Of a stretch of DNA of 54,805 nucleotides, positions 54,742 through 54,805 are shown piece after piece. The notes beneath the pieces are model-generated. The model searched no databases. It was not told where the DNA came from and saw only the letters and a program-made list of their open reading frames with translations. This DNA is from Curvibacter sp. Lineage in GTDB: Bacteria > Pseudomonadota > Gammaproteobacteria > Burkholderiales > Burkholderiaceae_C. Position numbers and translations under genes: made by a program. The stretch's first letter is position 1; each line of letters begins with the position of its first letter. Location of the stretch: the NCBI GenBank assembly GCA_004293725.1, contig REAW01000036.1, positions 1-54,805 on the forward strand, in the 5' to 3' direction.

Positions 54742-54805
54742 ACGTAGCCGATCAGAAAAAGAGTAAAGAGGCCTCTTCCGTACGTACGGATTCCGGCTCT
54801 GTTTT
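54742..54805. other. Right edge of the window inside the prophage
   Basis: Holds two more TACGTA palindromes (54741-54746 and 54781-54786) and a palindrome GAGGCCTC near 54769, presumably the promoter/operator region of the minus-strand run. No complete gene is visible. Confidence 0.4.

Larger units (their letters stand above)
47419..54805. mobile_element. Prophage of the tailless double-jelly-roll (PM2-like) lineage, left part
   Basis: The region holds a packaging ATPase, a PM2 P2-like capsid protein, a run of short membrane proteins, a membrane-anchored transglycosylase and a holin-like gene, nearly all on the minus strand with overlapping or near-overlapping ends. No tail, portal, terminase or integrase gene is present, which excludes a caudovirus. 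The left boundary is the dif-like site. The upstream genes, including replication, are cut off by the window edge. Confidence 0.85.

Noticed and set aside
47419..54805. Filamentous (inovirus) prophage, suggested by dif-type integration and a small P-loop ATPase
   Set aside because: The ATPase lacks the membrane segment and length of Zot, and there is no small pVIII-like major coat set or replication initiator in view. A GH104 lysozyme, a holin-like gene and a 283-aa jelly-roll-like protein do not belong in inoviruses.
47419..54805. Remnant of a tailed phage
   Set aside because: No terminase, portal, protease, tail or baseplate gene, and the gene chain is tightly overlapping and apparently intact rather than decayed.

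Overview
The window reads as chromosome of a betaproteobacterium of the order Burkholderiales, most likely family Comamonadaceae (Rhodoferax/Polaromonas/Curvibacter-like). The evidence is protein style, the rimP-nusA-infB-rbfA-truB and smpB/ratA-rnfH-guaB-guaA gene orders, and a short dispersed repeat of a type I associate with that family. No database search was possible, so the organism is an inference.

Layout. 1-520: a J-domain protein and tRNA-Asn. 589-8206 (minus strand): an almost complete assimilatory sulfate reduction operon (a decayed TauE-type exporter, siroheme sulfite reductase, DUF934, APS reductase, CysD, CysN) that runs into its own electron supply, a 7Fe ferredoxin and a ferredoxin-NADP reductase. 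8488-17106 (plus): an acyl-CoA/lipid catabolism cluster with two acyl-CoA dehydrogenases, two SDRs, a hotdog thioesterase, a CurA-type reductase, a GST-like protein and an acetyltransferase. 17117-20800: a histone-deacetylase-fold protein, a 53-aa basic protein, a periplasmic binding protein, a GFA-family protein and FabI. 20844-26296: a yejABEF-type peptide ABC importer whose yejF is split by a frameshift. 26335-34759: the rimP-nusA-infB-rbfA-truB-typA run, headed by a promoter followed at once by an intrinsic terminator. 34882-47393: EamA transporter, 3-hydroxyisobutyryl-CoA hydrolase-like protein, smpB, ratA, rnfH, guaB, guaA, a REC-GGDEF-EAL protein, a tadA/alpha-beta-hydrolase fusion, ldcA and a nucleotidyl cyclase with an FHA domain.

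47419-54805 (continuing past the right end) is the most interesting part: a compact prophage of the tailless, membrane-containing, double-jelly-roll (DJR) lineage, resembling corticovirus PM2. On the minus strand it carries a small FtsK/HerA-type packaging ATPase, a 283-aa protein resembling PM2 major capsid protein P2, about a dozen small proteins mostly with a single membrane segment, a membrane-anchored GH104 (lambda R-like) transglycosylase and a holin-like gene, nearly all overlapping or almost touching. Near its left edge are a VapBC-like toxin-antitoxin pair and a divergent HTH protein. The left junction is a dif-like XerC/XerD site with a good XerD arm and core but a divergent XerC arm, as expected where an element has used the host Xer machinery. 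No integrase, terminase or tail gene is visible. The replication module and right att site would lie beyond the window.

A second theme is a roughly 60-bp palindrome-containing repeat present at least nine times. Eight copies lie inside or at the start of protein-coding genes (cysN, DUF934, cysI, an acyl-CoA dehydrogenase, a GST-like gene, yejF, truB, an enoyl-CoA hydratase-like gene), in frame. The six forward copies share one reading frame.
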